The notes: a model not told the origin generated them from the letters alone. 48,968 bases of DNA from Acidobacteria bacterium UBA2161 (GCA_002328835.1 DCWN01000005.1:1-48968), one strand, 5' to 3'. Shown: positions 1 through 10,148, counted from the stretch's first letter. Translations and numbers: made by a program.

Positions 1-23
1 TCCACATTCGTTTGACCCCGTAG

Positions 24-374
24 ATGCGGCGGACCGTCCGGAGCGTGCTCAGCGCGCCAGATCCGTCGGAGGCCGTCGACCACCGACGCGCACAGCGGCG
101 CTCCACCGCCACGAGAGTCCGGTACCGGGTGGACGGCCGTTCAACCTGGCAGACGGGCCTGGCGCGCGACCACAGTCGGTGTGGGATGTTGCTCGAGGTG
201 GCCGAGCCGATCGGTCCCCAGCAGCGGCTCGACCTGTCCGTCACGCCGCCGGCTGTGGCGGGGCAGCCGCGTTCCCACGGGAAGCGAACCTACCCCGGCT
301 ACGTCGTACGAGCCGCCGAGACGGCACCGTGCTCTTCGTTTCCGGTTGGCGTGTTCGTCGCCTTCGACGTCTAG
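24..374 (+). CDS. PilZ-domain protein
   Basis: A 116-residue protein made of little more than one PilZ domain. The cyclic-di-GMP signature is visible: an Arg-rich RRAQR stretch at residues 21-25 and the D-x-S-x-x-G motif (DHSRCG) at 49-54, followed by alternating beta-strand-like hydrophobic segments. PilZ domains of this kind bind cyclic di-GMP or act as adaptors in envelope or motility control, but no partner domain is fused here. A single-domain response regulator follows 53 bp downstream on the same strand, which suggests a small signalling pair. The C-terminal part is rich in Pro and Arg and less convincing. Function beyond the domain is unknown. Confidence 0.72.
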   Translation: MRRTVRSVLSAPDPSEAVDHRRAQRRSTATRVRYRVDGRSTWQTGLARDHSRCGMLLEVAEPIGPQQRLDLSVTPPAVAGQPRSHGKRTYPGYVVRAAETAPCSSFPVGVFVAFDV

Positions 375-427
375 AGATCGAGCTCGTCACGTGTGCGTCC
401 GCCAGCAGACTGAAGGGAAGGTAGTCG

Positions 428-829
428 ATGAGTCAGCTCCCCCAGACCATCTTGATTGTTGATGATGAGCCCCCTGTGCTGAATCTACTGGGTCGAATCC
501 TGGCTTCTGCGGATTACCGGGTCCTGAAGGCCACCGACGGTGCAGAGGCGCTGGCCATCAGCCGCGCGCACGCGGACCCTATTGATCTGGTGATGACTGA
601 TGTGAACATGCCGAAGACGGGAGGCTTCGTCTTGGGTGAACTCTTGGAGACGCTCCGTCCCCAGACACCCGTGGTGTACATCACCGGGGACCCCGGCGTC
701 ATCGAGTCGTGGCGCGAACGGCAGGTGGGGCAGCACTGGTCGCTTCTGCTAAAGCCGTTCACGCCGGAGGTTGTCCTGGAGAGAGTTCGCCAGATTCTGC
801 TGACTGAGCACGTCGACGCGCAGGGCTAG
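428..829 (+). CDS. Single-domain response regulator (CheY-like receiver)
   Basis: A 133-residue stand-alone receiver domain. The acidic pair D12/D13, phospho-acceptor D58 in the TDVNMP context, T86 and K109 (LLKPF) are all in place, so phosphotransfer chemistry should be intact. There is no output domain, so it probably acts by protein-protein contact in a phosphorelay. The cognate kinase is not in the window. A purine-rich ribosome binding site (GGGAAGG) lies about 8 nt before the ATG. It follows the PilZ gene and precedes greA. Confidence 0.9.
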   Translation: MSQLPQTILIVDDEPPVLNLLGRILASADYRVLKATDGAEALAISRAHADPIDLVMTDVNMPKTGGFVLGELLETLRPQTPVVYITGDPGVIESWRERQVGQHWSLLLKPFTPEVVLERVRQILLTEHVDAQG

Positions 830-913
830 CGCGCCGGACACGCGCACAGACTGTGCTACCCTTGGCCCTTCTGCGGAGGGCGGGGCCGACGCTCCGGCCC
901 GCGATTCGATCCA

Positions 914-1381
914 ATGGTGAAAGCACGGCTGCTCAAGCGGTTCAATGACGAGATCCAGCAACTCGAGCGCGAGCTGAAGCTCGAGTTGCCGAAGGAGATC
1001 CAGCGCGCGCGCGAGCTGGGCGATCTGCGTGAGAACGCCGAGTACCAGGCCGCCAAGGAGCGGCAGCGACTCGTGCAGGCGCGGGTGTCGATGCTGCAGC
1101 AGCGCGCATCGGAGATCTCGTTGATGAACCTCGAGAAGCTGCCGACGGATCGGGCCGCATTCGGCTCGACACTGGAGCTGCGCGAGGCGGGTGGCGAGCA
1201 GAAGACCTACCATCTCGTCATGCCGGAGGACGCCGAGCCGGACAAGGGCTTGATCTCGACGGCGTCCCCGATCGGTCGCGCCCTCGTGGGCAAGGAAGAG
1301 GGCGACGAGGTCGAAGTGCCCACGCCCGGCGGCACGCGCGCATTCGAGATCGTGAAGTTGACGACCGTCCACGACGCCTGA
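914..1381 (+). CDS. greA: Transcription elongation factor GreA
   Basis: At 155 residues this is close to the usual GreA length. The N-terminal coiled coil carries the invariant GDLRENAEY tip (residues 36-44), whose acidic residues reach through the RNA polymerase secondary channel to stimulate cleavage of backtracked RNA. The C-terminal FKBP-like domain shows the expected S-P-x-G-x-A-L-x-G-K pattern (SPIGRALVGK) followed by a G-D-E-V-E-V strand. No strong Shine-Dalgarno is visible before the ATG. The next gene starts 26 bp downstream and may be co-transcribed. Confidence 0.96.
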   Translation: MVKARLLKRFNDEIQQLERELKLELPKEIQRARELGDLRENAEYQAAKERQRLVQARVSMLQQRASEISLMNLEKLPTDRAAFGSTLELREAGGEQKTYHLVMPEDAEPDKGLISTASPIGRALVGKEEGDEVEVPTPGGTRAFEIVKLTTVHDA

Positions 1382-1407
1382 ACGTCGGGATCGGTCCGTT
1401 TGCCGTA

Positions 1408-2829
1408 TTGGCTGTGTCGCAGTCCACTCCCGACGTTCGGAAGTCCACCTACTCGCCACGTCTGCGCACCGCGCTCGTACTGACCGGGACGGGCACGGCG
1501 GGTGCGTACCACGCCGGTGTGCTGCGTGCCTTGCAGGAGGCGGGCGTCAAGATCGATCTGGTGGCGGGCCGGGGGATGGGCGCCGTGAGCGCGATGTTCG
1601 CCGCGGTGGACGGTGGGTCCACGCTCTGGGAAGACGGCGGCATCTGGCGCGGCGATCCGCCCCCGAAATTCTACCGCTGGCGCGCGAGCCTGCGCGCGGC
1701 GACCGGGCTGTTCGGTGCCGCGGTCGTGACGATGCTCTTTCCCCTTATCTTCCTGGTCGCGGCGGCGCTGGTGTACCCCGTGGCGTTCGCCCTGCGCCTG
1801 GTCGGCGGCGGCGCCGGAACGGCGCTGGCCGACCGGTATGGCGAGCTGCTGGCCCTCATGTTCGGTCCGGATGCGTTGCCGACGATCGTGCCGCGGACGG
1901 CGGTCGGCCTGCTGCTGGCGTTGCTTGTCCTGCTCGGGGCCACCGCGCTCCGGGCCCTGCGGTCGCGGCGTCGGGGACGCGGGGCGGTGTGGTGGCAAAT
2001 GCTCGCCGTGCCGCTGACGGCGACCGATGTGCGCGACCGGTTCGCGAGGGCGCTGTGGCAGCTCATCCGCGGTGCGTCGGCGTCCGGCCGGCCGGCCGGG
2101 CGGGATGTCAGTCGAGGCTACACGGAACTCCTCGCCGAGAATCTCGGTCAACCCGGGTTTCGGGAGTTGGTCGTGACGGCGCACGACGTGGACATCCGAC
2201 GCGACCTGGTCTTCGCCTTGCTGTCGGCGCCGCACCGTGAGGGCTTCTTTCAGCGAACGCCCGAGAGCGGACGGCGCGCCTCCGAGACCTGGGATCTGGC
2301 CGGCTCGGGGCGGGACCATGCGCTCGATGCGCTCGCTGCGTCGGTCAGCTTGCCGGTGGTGACCGAACCGCATCTGATTACGTTCGCGCCGGACAGCCAC
2401 TGGCGCGGGGAGACGCACCGTGCGGCGGACCGCGCCGACGCGATCGCCAGGCTGCTGGAGGAGGTCCTCCATGCCGGCGTCGAGCAGGTCATCGTCGTGT
2501 CCGCGACGGCGGAGTTGACCGCGCCGCACACGCTCAGCGCCGGACGGCGTGATGCCCGCGGCCGGGCCGGTGAGTACCAGGCTGCAATGGAAGCGGCGGC
2601 CGTGCGCGACGCAGTGACGGCGCGCGTCGGGCACTTCAGCGGCCTCTTCCTCATCCGGCCGACGCACAATCCGGTCGGCCCCTTCGATTTCTCGGGTGCC
2701 TACGACGAGCGGTCGGACCGGAAACAGACCGTGGCGGAGTTGGTCGACCGTGGGCACCAGGACGCGTATCGCCAGTTCGTCGACCCGGTGGTCGCCGCGT
2801 CGGGCGAGCGGCTGCGCAGCGTGAATTGA
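1408..2829 (+). CDS. Patatin-fold membrane protein lacking the catalytic Ser
   Basis: A 473-residue protein whose N-terminus matches the patatin phospholipase fold: the oxyanion-hole glycine loop (TGTGTAGAYHAGVL) followed by the nucleophile-elbow region. Where active patatins have G-x-S-x-G, this protein reads GRGMG, so the nucleophile is replaced by Gly. A clear D-G-G/A catalytic motif is also missing near the C-terminus, where FSGAYDERSD occurs instead. Two hydrophobic segments, around residues 105-135 and 170-190, probably anchor it in the membrane. The likely start is the TTG at 1408; a GTG lies two codons later. I call it a patatin-family pseudoenzyme or scaffold. Lipase activity should not be assumed. 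Confidence 0.75.
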   Translation: MAVSQSTPDVRKSTYSPRLRTALVLTGTGTAGAYHAGVLRALQEAGVKIDLVAGRGMGAVSAMFAAVDGGSTLWEDGGIWRGDPPPKFYRWRASLRAATGLFGAAVVTMLFPLIFLVAAALVYPVAFALRLVGGGAGTALADRYGELLALMFGPDALPTIVPRTAVGLLLALLVLLGATALRALRSRRRGRGAVWWQMLAVPLTATDVRDRFARALWQLIRGASASGRPAGRDVSRGYTELLAENLGQPGFRELVVTAHDVDIRRDLVFALLSAPHREGFFQRTPESGRRASETWDLAGSGRDHALDALAASVSLPVVTEPHLITFAPDSHWRGETHRAADRADAIARLLEEVLHAGVEQVIVVSATAELTAPHTLSAGRRDARGRAGEYQAAMEAAAVRDAVTARVGHFSGLFLIRPTHNPVGPFDFSGAYDERSDRKQTVAELVDRGHQDAYRQFVDPVVAASGERLRSVN

Positions 2830-2844
2830 GGAACTAGGAACCAC

Positions 2845-2930
2845 GGCGCGCACCGCGCGCCGCGCGGCGTCCGGAATGGGGCACTTGGGGTCCCCGTGCA
2901 GGGCGTCGCGGGGGTTCGGGGCGCAGCCCC
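2845..2930 (+). repeat. Intergenic GC-rich structured repeat, copy A
   Basis: This fills most of the 110-bp gap between the patatin-like gene and the PLP enzyme. It resembles the segment at 29482-29571 block by block: a ggcgcgcac opening, a GGGGCA(C/T)T(T/C)GGGGTCCCCGT centre, and a closing GGGGCG...GCCCC hairpin. In this copy the closing hairpin is GGGGC-GCA-GCCCC. The other copy has a longer 7-bp stem in the same place. Both copies start shortly after a plus-strand stop codon. Confidence 0.6.
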
Positions 2931-2939
2931 GACTTGAAG

Positions 2940-4100
2940 ATGAAGCCGGAGACGAAGGCGATCCATCGGGGGCGGTCCCAGGCGGCCGAGGTCGCCCCGC
3001 TGACGACGCCGATCTACGAATCGACCACCTTCGTCTTCGACTCCGCCGCCGACGTCGAGGCGCATGCCGAGGGGCGGTCGGCTCGCTACCTCTACTCGCG
3101 CTACGAGAACCCCACCGTCGAAGCGGTCGAAGGCGTGGTGGCGGAACTCGAGGGCGCGGAGTCGGCGCGGCTGTTCGCGTCGGGCATGGCGGCGACGGTC
3201 ACGACCCTTGCCGGCCTGCTGAAGGCCGGTGACGAGGTGGTCTGCTGCGCGGCGATCTACGGGGGAACGCTGCGGCTGCTCACCGATCTGCTGTCGAAGT
3301 TCGGCGTCCGCGTGCGGCTGGTCGACCTCGAGGCGTTCGGCCGGCCAGCCGACGTGCTGCGGGACGAGACGCGCCTGCTCTGGTTCGAGTCGCCGATCAA
3401 TCCGACGCTCCGGTGTCTCGATATCGAGGCGATCGGTGCCGCATGCCGAGCGCGCGGCGTCACATCGGTCATCGACAACACGTTCGCCAGTCCGATCAAC
3501 CAGGCGCCGCTCGCGCGTGGCGTCGATCTGGCGATGCACAGCGCGACGAAGTATCTGAACGGCCATAGCGACGTGACCGGCGGTGCCGTCGCCGGCGGGA
3601 CGGATCTCATGTCGGCCGTGGGTGCCACCCGCCGGCTCATGGGGACCATCCTCGATCCACGAGCCGCCTACGCCTTGGGCCGCGGCTTGAAGACTCTGGC
3701 GGTGCGGATCGGGAGACACAATGCCAACGCACTGGCCGTGGCCCAATTTCTGGAGTCCGACCGGCGGGTCCGGCGGGTCTACTACCCAGGGCTCGCGTCA
3801 CATCCCGATCACGCGATCGCGGTACGCCAGATGCGCGGATTCGGCGGCATCGTCTGCCTGGATCTGGAGGGCGGCCTCTCGCGAGCGGCCGCGTTCTTCG
3901 ACCGGCTGCAACTCTTCGTGCGTGCCGCGAGCCTGGGCGGCGTCGAGAGTCTCTGCAGCCTGCCGGTGCTGACGTCTCACCATGGCCTGTCGGCGGAAGC
4001 CCTGCAGCGGGCCGGCGTGTCGGCGGGGATGGCGAGGCTGTCGGTCGGCCTCGAGGCGCCGGAAGATCTCGTCGCCGATTTGGATCGCGCGCTCGGCTGA
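2940..4100 (+). CDS. Cys/Met-metabolism PLP-dependent enzyme (cystathionine gamma-synthase / gamma-lyase family)
   Basis: A 386-residue fold-type I PLP enzyme. The family marks are clear: YSRYENPT near residues 52-59, the phosphate-binding SGMAA segment at 81-85, the VIDNTF stretch at 178-182, and the Schiff-base lysine K204 in HSATKYLNGHSD. The C-terminal RLSVGLE motif binds the substrate carboxylate. Members catalyse gamma-synthase, gamma-lyase or sulfhydrylase reactions in trans-sulfuration or methionine breakdown, and sequence alone does not decide between them here. I chose the ATG at 2940; a TTG two codons upstream is in frame, and neither has a strong Shine-Dalgarno. The gene converges on the DHH phosphoesterase with only 15 bp between the stops. 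Confidence 0.9.
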   Translation: MKPETKAIHRGRSQAAEVAPLTTPIYESTTFVFDSAADVEAHAEGRSARYLYSRYENPTVEAVEGVVAELEGAESARLFASGMAATVTTLAGLLKAGDEVVCCAAIYGGTLRLLTDLLSKFGVRVRLVDLEAFGRPADVLRDETRLLWFESPINPTLRCLDIEAIGAACRARGVTSVIDNTFASPINQAPLARGVDLAMHSATKYLNGHSDVTGGAVAGGTDLMSAVGATRRLMGTILDPRAAYALGRGLKTLAVRIGRHNANALAVAQFLESDRRVRRVYYPGLASHPDHAIAVRQMRGFGGIVCLDLEGGLSRAAAFFDRLQLFVRAASLGGVESLCSLPVLTSHHGLSAEALQRAGVSAGMARLSVGLEAPEDLVADLDRALG

Positions 4101-4115
4101 ACCGGGGCAGGGCGG

Positions 4116-5549
4116 TTAGGCCTTGAGCGGTTCCTTGCGGCGTTCGCTCCCTGGCTGGTCCTTCCGAAACGCTTCGATCATCGCCTGCAGTTGCTGCGAC
4201 ATCTCGGCATCGCCGAGGTCGCCGAACTTCTCCTGAAACCGGGCGATCGGCACCACCGCCTTGGCCATCGACCGGTGTCCGCCGGCGCTGCCGATGTCGG
4301 CGAAGTTCTTCCGGACGAACTCGCCCGCGTTGCGCGAGTAGCCGAGATTCCGCACCGAGACGACGAGCGCGCCGTCCACGACGCCGGCGATCACCGTCCA
4401 CTTCACGTCTTCCAGTTGGAGAAAGAAGTCGGCGGCGTAGGGGACGAAGTCCTCGCGGGTCGATGCGCCCAGAAAGGCGGTGAAGACCTGTTCCCGCACC
4501 CTGCCGCGTTCGATGGCTCGGCGCACGTACTCCATTCGCTCGAGCGTGATCTCGGCGCCCTCCATCTTTCGAATCATCGCCGGGTCGGCCAGCGGGTAGA
4601 GATAGGTGAACGCGTCGAGGTCCTCGCGCTTGGTGTGTCGGGCGAAGAACAGCGTGTCGGACTTGATGGCGTAGAGCATCGCCGTCGCCGTCCGTTCGGA
4701 GATCGTCACATCGATCGCGCGCAGGTGCTCCGTCAGAATCGTCGAGGTGGATCCGTAGTCGGCGCGGATGTCCTTGTAGACCGGCGTGTAGCCGGGTTGC
4801 TCCGGGTGGTGGTCGATCACCAGATCGACCGTGGGCAGCGCGCCGCTGAAGTAATGTGGCTGTACGTCGACCGTTGCGACGCGATCGAAGCTCGCGAACG
4901 CCCCTGGCGCGATCTGCTCGACGTGGATATCCAGCATGTTCGCCATCCGGAGATTCTCCGGCCGCGTGACGCCGTGGATCGCGCCGATGATGGCGGTCGT
5001 TTTCGTCCGCCGCAGGACGTTGCGGAGCGCCAGGCCGCTGGCCATGGCGTCGGGGTCCGGATCGTTGTGCAGCAGGATCAGCACGCGATCTGCATCCGCG
5101 AAGTAGCGCTGGTACTGCTGCACCTTGGCCCGTGTCGTCGACCGGCTCAGTTTGGTCAGCAGCGGTCCGGACAGCAGGTCGGCCAGATCGAGCGTCGTGA
5201 TATCCGGAAACTGTGCCCGCAGCTCGGCAGTCCAGCCACGTTGCGCGTGATGCGGCGTGCAGAGCACATAGACGAGTGTCGCCCCGGCGTCCTGCACCGC
5301 CGACAGGATCCGCTTCAAGCCACGTTTGCCCGAGTCCTCGACGATGACGCACGTGTGCGGCGTCACATCGGCCTGCACGTAGGTGTCGATGCGTCGCGGG
5401 TCACCGGCGACGCAGCTGATGCCCTCATCCTGCAGGCGACGAGCGAGGGAGCGGTCGTCAACCAGGCAGTCGAGTTCGAACGTGGGCATCAGGGCCTGGT
5501 GCAGTGTTCTGGCGACGGCCTCCTCCTGGCAGACGGCGAGACACTTCAT
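4116..5549 (-). CDS. DHH-family phosphoesterase with N-terminal TrkA-N-like domain
   Basis: A 477-residue protein with an N-terminal Rossmann-like domain (about residues 1-120, TrkA-N type) followed by a DHH/DHHA1 module. Metal-binding motifs are intact: HNDPDPDA at 161-168, the diagnostic DHHPE at 246-250, and the GGH-containing DHHA1 signature (GSAGGHRSMA) near residue 430. DHH proteins of the NrnA group hydrolyse short oligoribonucleotides, pAp or cyclic dinucleotides; the substrate here is undetermined. The N-terminal domain may sense a nucleotide. It is transcribed divergently from the VWFA gene, with a TATAAT box about 50 bp before its ATG. Confidence 0.85.
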   Translation of the reverse strand: MKCLAVCQEEAVARTLHQALMPTFELDCLVDDRSLARRLQDEGISCVAGDPRRIDTYVQADVTPHTCVIVEDSGKRGLKRILSAVQDAGATLVYVLCTPHHAQRGWTAELRAQFPDITTLDLADLLSGPLLTKLSRSTTRAKVQQYQRYFADADRVLILLHNDPDPDAMASGLALRNVLRRTKTTAIIGAIHGVTRPENLRMANMLDIHVEQIAPGAFASFDRVATVDVQPHYFSGALPTVDLVIDHHPEQPGYTPVYKDIRADYGSTSTILTEHLRAIDVTISERTATAMLYAIKSDTLFFARHTKREDLDAFTYLYPLADPAMIRKMEGAEITLERMEYVRRAIERGRVREQVFTAFLGASTREDFVPYAADFFLQLEDVKWTVIAGVVDGALVVSVRNLGYSRNAGEFVRKNFADIGSAGGHRSMAKAVVPIARFQEKFGDLGDAEMSQQLQAMIEAFRKDQPGSERRKEPLKA

Positions 5550-5599
5550 GGCGATCTTTGCTCTTCGGCACGGAGGCTCCGCCCGAAGCTCAACGCCTC

Positions 5600-5605
5600 A
5601 TTATA
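5600..5605 (-). promoter_or_regulatory. Predicted -10 box for the DHH phosphoesterase
   Basis: On the minus strand this reads TATAAT, a perfect -10 hexamer in very GC-rich sequence, about 50 nt upstream of the ATG at 5549. No recognisable -35 hexamer is present at 16-18 nt spacing. Confidence 0.5.
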
Positions 5606-5682
5606 CGCACCTGGACCGGGGGCGGACGCAAGAGCCGGCCTCGACGGGACGATGACGGTCCTTCCTGTCGAGGCCCTCGAAG

Positions 5683-5710
5683 TTGCCTTCCGGGTCGGTT
5701 CCGGTATGAT
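5683..5710 (+). promoter_or_regulatory. Predicted sigma70-type promoter for the VWFA gene
   Basis: TTGCCT (5683-5688) and TATGAT (5705-5710) are separated by 16 bp. The ATG of the VWFA gene lies 21 nt after the -10 box. Confidence 0.5.
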
Positions 5711-5730
5711 CGGGGCGCTCCGCCGAAGCC

Positions 5731-6663
5731 ATGCACCTGACGATCGCGCGATCACTGCTGATGACCGCCGCGCTGTTCGCGGCCGGCACGTCCGCCGCGT
5801 GGGCCCAGCCGACGTTCACGAGCGGTGTCGACCTCGTTCGCTTCGGCGTGACCGTCGTCGACCGTGACGGCAACTTCGTGACGGATCTGGTCAGGGAAGA
5901 CTTCGAGGTCTACGAGGAAGGCGTCAAGCAGACGGTCAGCTACTTCGTCGGCGCCAGCACGCCGGATGCGTCGCCGCCGCCGTTGCACCTCGGCTTGCTG
6001 TTCGACACGAGCGCGAGCATGCAGGTCGACCTGCGGCTGGCCCGTACCGCGGCGATCAAGTTTCTGAACACGGTGCGGCAGGCCGAAGACATGACGCTGG
6101 TCGACTTCGACACCGAGGTGCGGGTCGCGCGCTACCGGCAGGCGGACTTTCCGCGCCTGGTCGAAAGGATTCGAGGACAGCGGCCCAGGGGCTGGACCGC
6201 GCTGTACGACGCGCTGGGCGTCTATCTCGACGGAGCCTACGCCCAGGACGGACAGAAGATCCTGGTGCTGTACACCGATGGCGGCGACACGCGGAGTCAA
6301 CTGAGCTACCGCGACGCCCTCGACCTCGTCAAAGCGTCGGATGTGACGATCTACGCCATCGGGTTTCTCAAGAGCCGGCCCGGCAACGCGGGTGTCATGC
6401 GGCGGATCCGCGTGCTGGCGGAGACGACGGGCGGCAAGGTCTTCCTGCCGCTGACGGCGGATCCACTCGACGAGATCTACGGTGAGATCGCCGACGAGAT
6501 CCTGGCGCGGTACTCCTTCGGCTATGCGTCGACGGATCAACGGACGGACGGTGCCTGGCGTGAGGTCGAGGTGAAGCTCTCCGGCACCCGGCCCGAGCTG
6601 CGCGGCGCCACGATCCGGGCGCGCACGGGGTACTTCGGCCCCTACCTACCCACCGAACCTTAG
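5731..6663 (+). CDS. Exported VWFA-related protein (acidobacterial type)
   Basis: A 310-residue protein with a signal peptide (residues 1-26, ending AAWAQ), a short beta-rich domain (VTVVDRDGNFVTDL, VYEEGVKQ) and a von Willebrand A domain. The metal-ion-dependent adhesion site is complete: DTSAS at 92-96, a Thr in the GWTALYD loop, and the YTDGGD Asp. The arrangement matches the family named for its abundance in Acidobacteria (VWFA-related, Acidobacterial). It should bind a protein ligand in the periplasm or at the surface. Partner unknown. It has its own promoter. A structured repeat begins 13 bp after its stop codon. Confidence 0.88.
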   Translation: MHLTIARSLLMTAALFAAGTSAAWAQPTFTSGVDLVRFGVTVVDRDGNFVTDLVREDFEVYEEGVKQTVSYFVGASTPDASPPPLHLGLLFDTSASMQVDLRLARTAAIKFLNTVRQAEDMTLVDFDTEVRVARYRQADFPRLVERIRGQRPRGWTALYDALGVYLDGAYAQDGQKILVLYTDGGDTRSQLSYRDALDLVKASDVTIYAIGFLKSRPGNAGVMRRIRVLAETTGGKVFLPLTADPLDEIYGEIADEILARYSFGYASTDQRTDGAWREVEVKLSGTRPELRGATIRARTGYFGPYLPTEP

Positions 6664-6676
6664 GCGACCCGCCGAT

Positions 6677-6754
6677 GCGCGCCGCCCGGCGGCGTTGCTC
6701 ATCGATCACATACTCCCGGCATGCTCCCTCTTCGCGCCTTGCCGGGCGGCGCGC
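6677..6754 (-). repeat. Structured intergenic element, family E, copy 1
   Basis: A perfect 14-bp inverted repeat (6677-6690 with 6741-6754) encloses a 49-nt core at 6692-6740. Read on the minus strand, the core begins AAGGCGCGA and ends GAGCAACGC, with an internal hairpin CATGC-CGGGA-GTATG (6723-6709) whose fourth pair is a G-U wobble. The same layout, core length and end blocks occur at 22762-22810 with different but still complementary stems. A single unpaired base separates the GAGCAACGC block from the outer stem in both copies. This copy lies just downstream of the VWFA stop codon. Protein-coding content is not apparent. Confidence 0.75.
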
Positions 6755-6870
6755 CTCGACGGGCGAGTGACACCTGGGTGCGTTCGGTCCGTGCTACGAT
6801 GCCCGGTTGAGGTAGGCACGGCCGGGCCAGCCGTGCGCGCAGCGGCTGGCGAATCGCGCGGGGTGCGACG

Positions 6871-8877
<2,007 letters not shown>

Positions 8878-8997
8878 GGGCCGCGCACCGCGGGGGGGGG
8901 CGCCAACGGCCACGGCGACGTTCCGGCCCGGTTTCTGTACAATGGGGGTACGACGCTCGGCGGGTCGAGGCCCGCGCGAGACATCGAGGGGGGGCGT

Positions 8998-9429
8998 GTG
9001 GACGGCTGGGTTCTCGTATTCCTTGGCGTCATCGCGGCGGCGACGACGGCGATGGCGGCGTTGCAGATTGGCGCGGCCATCCACATGCACCGGCTCAGCC
9101 GCAAGATGGACGGCGTCATGGCCGAACTGAACGAGGAAGTTCGGCCTCTCGTGGGGCGGCTCAACGACATCAGCAGCGATGCCGCGAGGGCCACGTCGTT
9201 GGTGGTGACCCAGGTCGAACGGGCCGACCACCTCTTCAGCGAGTGCGCGCAGCGGTTCGACCAGACGATGGGCCTGGTGCAGGATGCCGTCATTGCTCCG
9301 GCACAGGAAGGCCTCGCGCTCGTGGACGGCTTGCGAGCCGGCCTGGCCGCGATTCGACAGAGCCAGCCCGACCAGCCGACGCCCGAGAAGACTCCCAGCG
9401 AAGAAGACGACCCACTCTTCATCGGATAG
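8998..9429 (+). CDS. Small DUF948-like membrane protein
   Basis: A 143-residue protein starting at GTG, preceded by a G-rich ribosome binding site (gaggggggg). An N-terminal transmembrane helix (residues 4-27) is followed by a long, Leu/Val-heptad-like helical region and a charged Pro/Glu tail. This resembles DUF948 or general-stress-type membrane proteins that form extended periplasmic or cytosolic coils. The next gene begins 26 bp downstream. Molecular role unknown. Confidence 0.7.
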   Translation: MDGWVLVFLGVIAAATTAMAALQIGAAIHMHRLSRKMDGVMAELNEEVRPLVGRLNDISSDAARATSLVVTQVERADHLFSECAQRFDQTMGLVQDAVIAPAQEGLALVDGLRAGLAAIRQSQPDQPTPEKTPSEEDDPLFIG

Positions 9430-9455
9430 TTCCGGATGCGCCCGGAGGTGGAATC

Positions 9456-10016
9456 ATGCGAGGCAGTCGACAGGCGATAGTGCGAGTGCCGCTCCTGGCC
9501 GCGATCGTGGCCGTGACGGTGGGATGGGGTTCGGGTACGGCGTGGGCCCAGTCGTCCGAGTCAGCCTCGCCGGCCGCGACCCTGGGTGAGGCGATGGACG
9601 AGGCCGGCCTTTCGGCGATTGCCGCGAAGGATTCGGCGTCTGAGGGCCGGTACGTCGCGGCGCTGTATTTCTCCGGTCGGCAGATGCTCGTCGTGGGTGC
9701 CGAGTACGCGGCGCCCGAATTGCTGGATGTGAAGATCGCGGCGGGGAACTATCGCGATGTCTACATTGACCTGAGTAGCGCGTCGGTGCTGGAGACGCGG
9801 CTGTTCGTCGATGACTACGGAGCCAACGGATTGCGGCGTGAACCTACGGGTGGAGTTGCCGATAGCGCCACGCGCGGGGGTCGGATGCTGTCGCTCAACG
9901 GGGACTGGGAGGCGCAGCAGATCTCGGAGGCCGACTACAACGACGCCTATGCCGCGGCCGATGAAGATCTCGCGGCGATTCTCGCGCTCCTGATCGCACA
10001 CGTCAACGAATCCTGA
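9456..10016 (+). CDS. Exported protein of unknown function
   Basis: A 186-residue protein with a typical Sec signal peptide (residues 1-32, hydrophobic stretch LLAAIVAVTVGW, cleavage after AWA-Q). I chose the ATG at 9456 because GGAGGTG lies 5 nt upstream; an in-frame extension further upstream lacks such a site and overlaps the previous gene. The mature part contains no motif I recognise. It ends in a helical Asp/Ala-rich segment. It probably forms a transcription unit with the DUF948-like gene before it. Confidence 0.72.
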   Translation: MRGSRQAIVRVPLLAAIVAVTVGWGSGTAWAQSSESASPAATLGEAMDEAGLSAIAAKDSASEGRYVAALYFSGRQMLVVGAEYAAPELLDVKIAAGNYRDVYIDLSSASVLETRLFVDDYGANGLRREPTGGVADSATRGGRMLSLNGDWEAQQISEADYNDAYAAADEDLAAILALLIAHVNES

Positions 10017-10055
10017 CCGCCGAGCCGGAAGATCCGATAGACTGTTCGGACGAGT

Positions 10056-10130
10056 GGGCGCTTGGCTCAGTGGTAGAGCATCGCCTTCACACGGCGGGGG
10101 TCAGTGGTTCGAATCCACTAGCGCCCACCA
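10056..10130 (+). tRNA. tRNA-Val (anticodon CAC)
   Basis: The cloverleaf folds by hand. The acceptor stem GGGCGCT/AGCGCCC (10056-10062 with 10120-10126) is fully paired. The D arm is GCTC...GAGC, the anticodon arm TCGCC/GGCGG with loop TTCACAC (anticodon CAC), and the T arm AGTGG-TTCGAAT-CCACT. The discriminator A and the 3' CCA are encoded. It reads GUG codons. Confidence 0.96.
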
Positions 10131-10148
10131 CTTGTTTCCCTTCCTGGG

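Noticed and set aside
1207..2853. Long minus-strand frame opposite greA and the patatin-like gene
   Set aside because: Arg/Gln/His-rich translation with no domain; it is the antisense shadow of plus-strand genes with clear motifs.
3637..5352. Long minus-strand frame in another phase of the DHH gene
   Set aside because: Arg/Pro-rich, no motifs, overlaps two real genes.
4191..5867. Long plus-strand frame over the DHH gene
   Set aside because: Shadow of the DHH phosphoesterase, whose motifs are complete on the other strand.
8892..8900. Run of nine G before the DUF948-like gene
   Set aside because: Could be a slippage tract, but it is outside any coding frame and too far from the promoter region to interpret.
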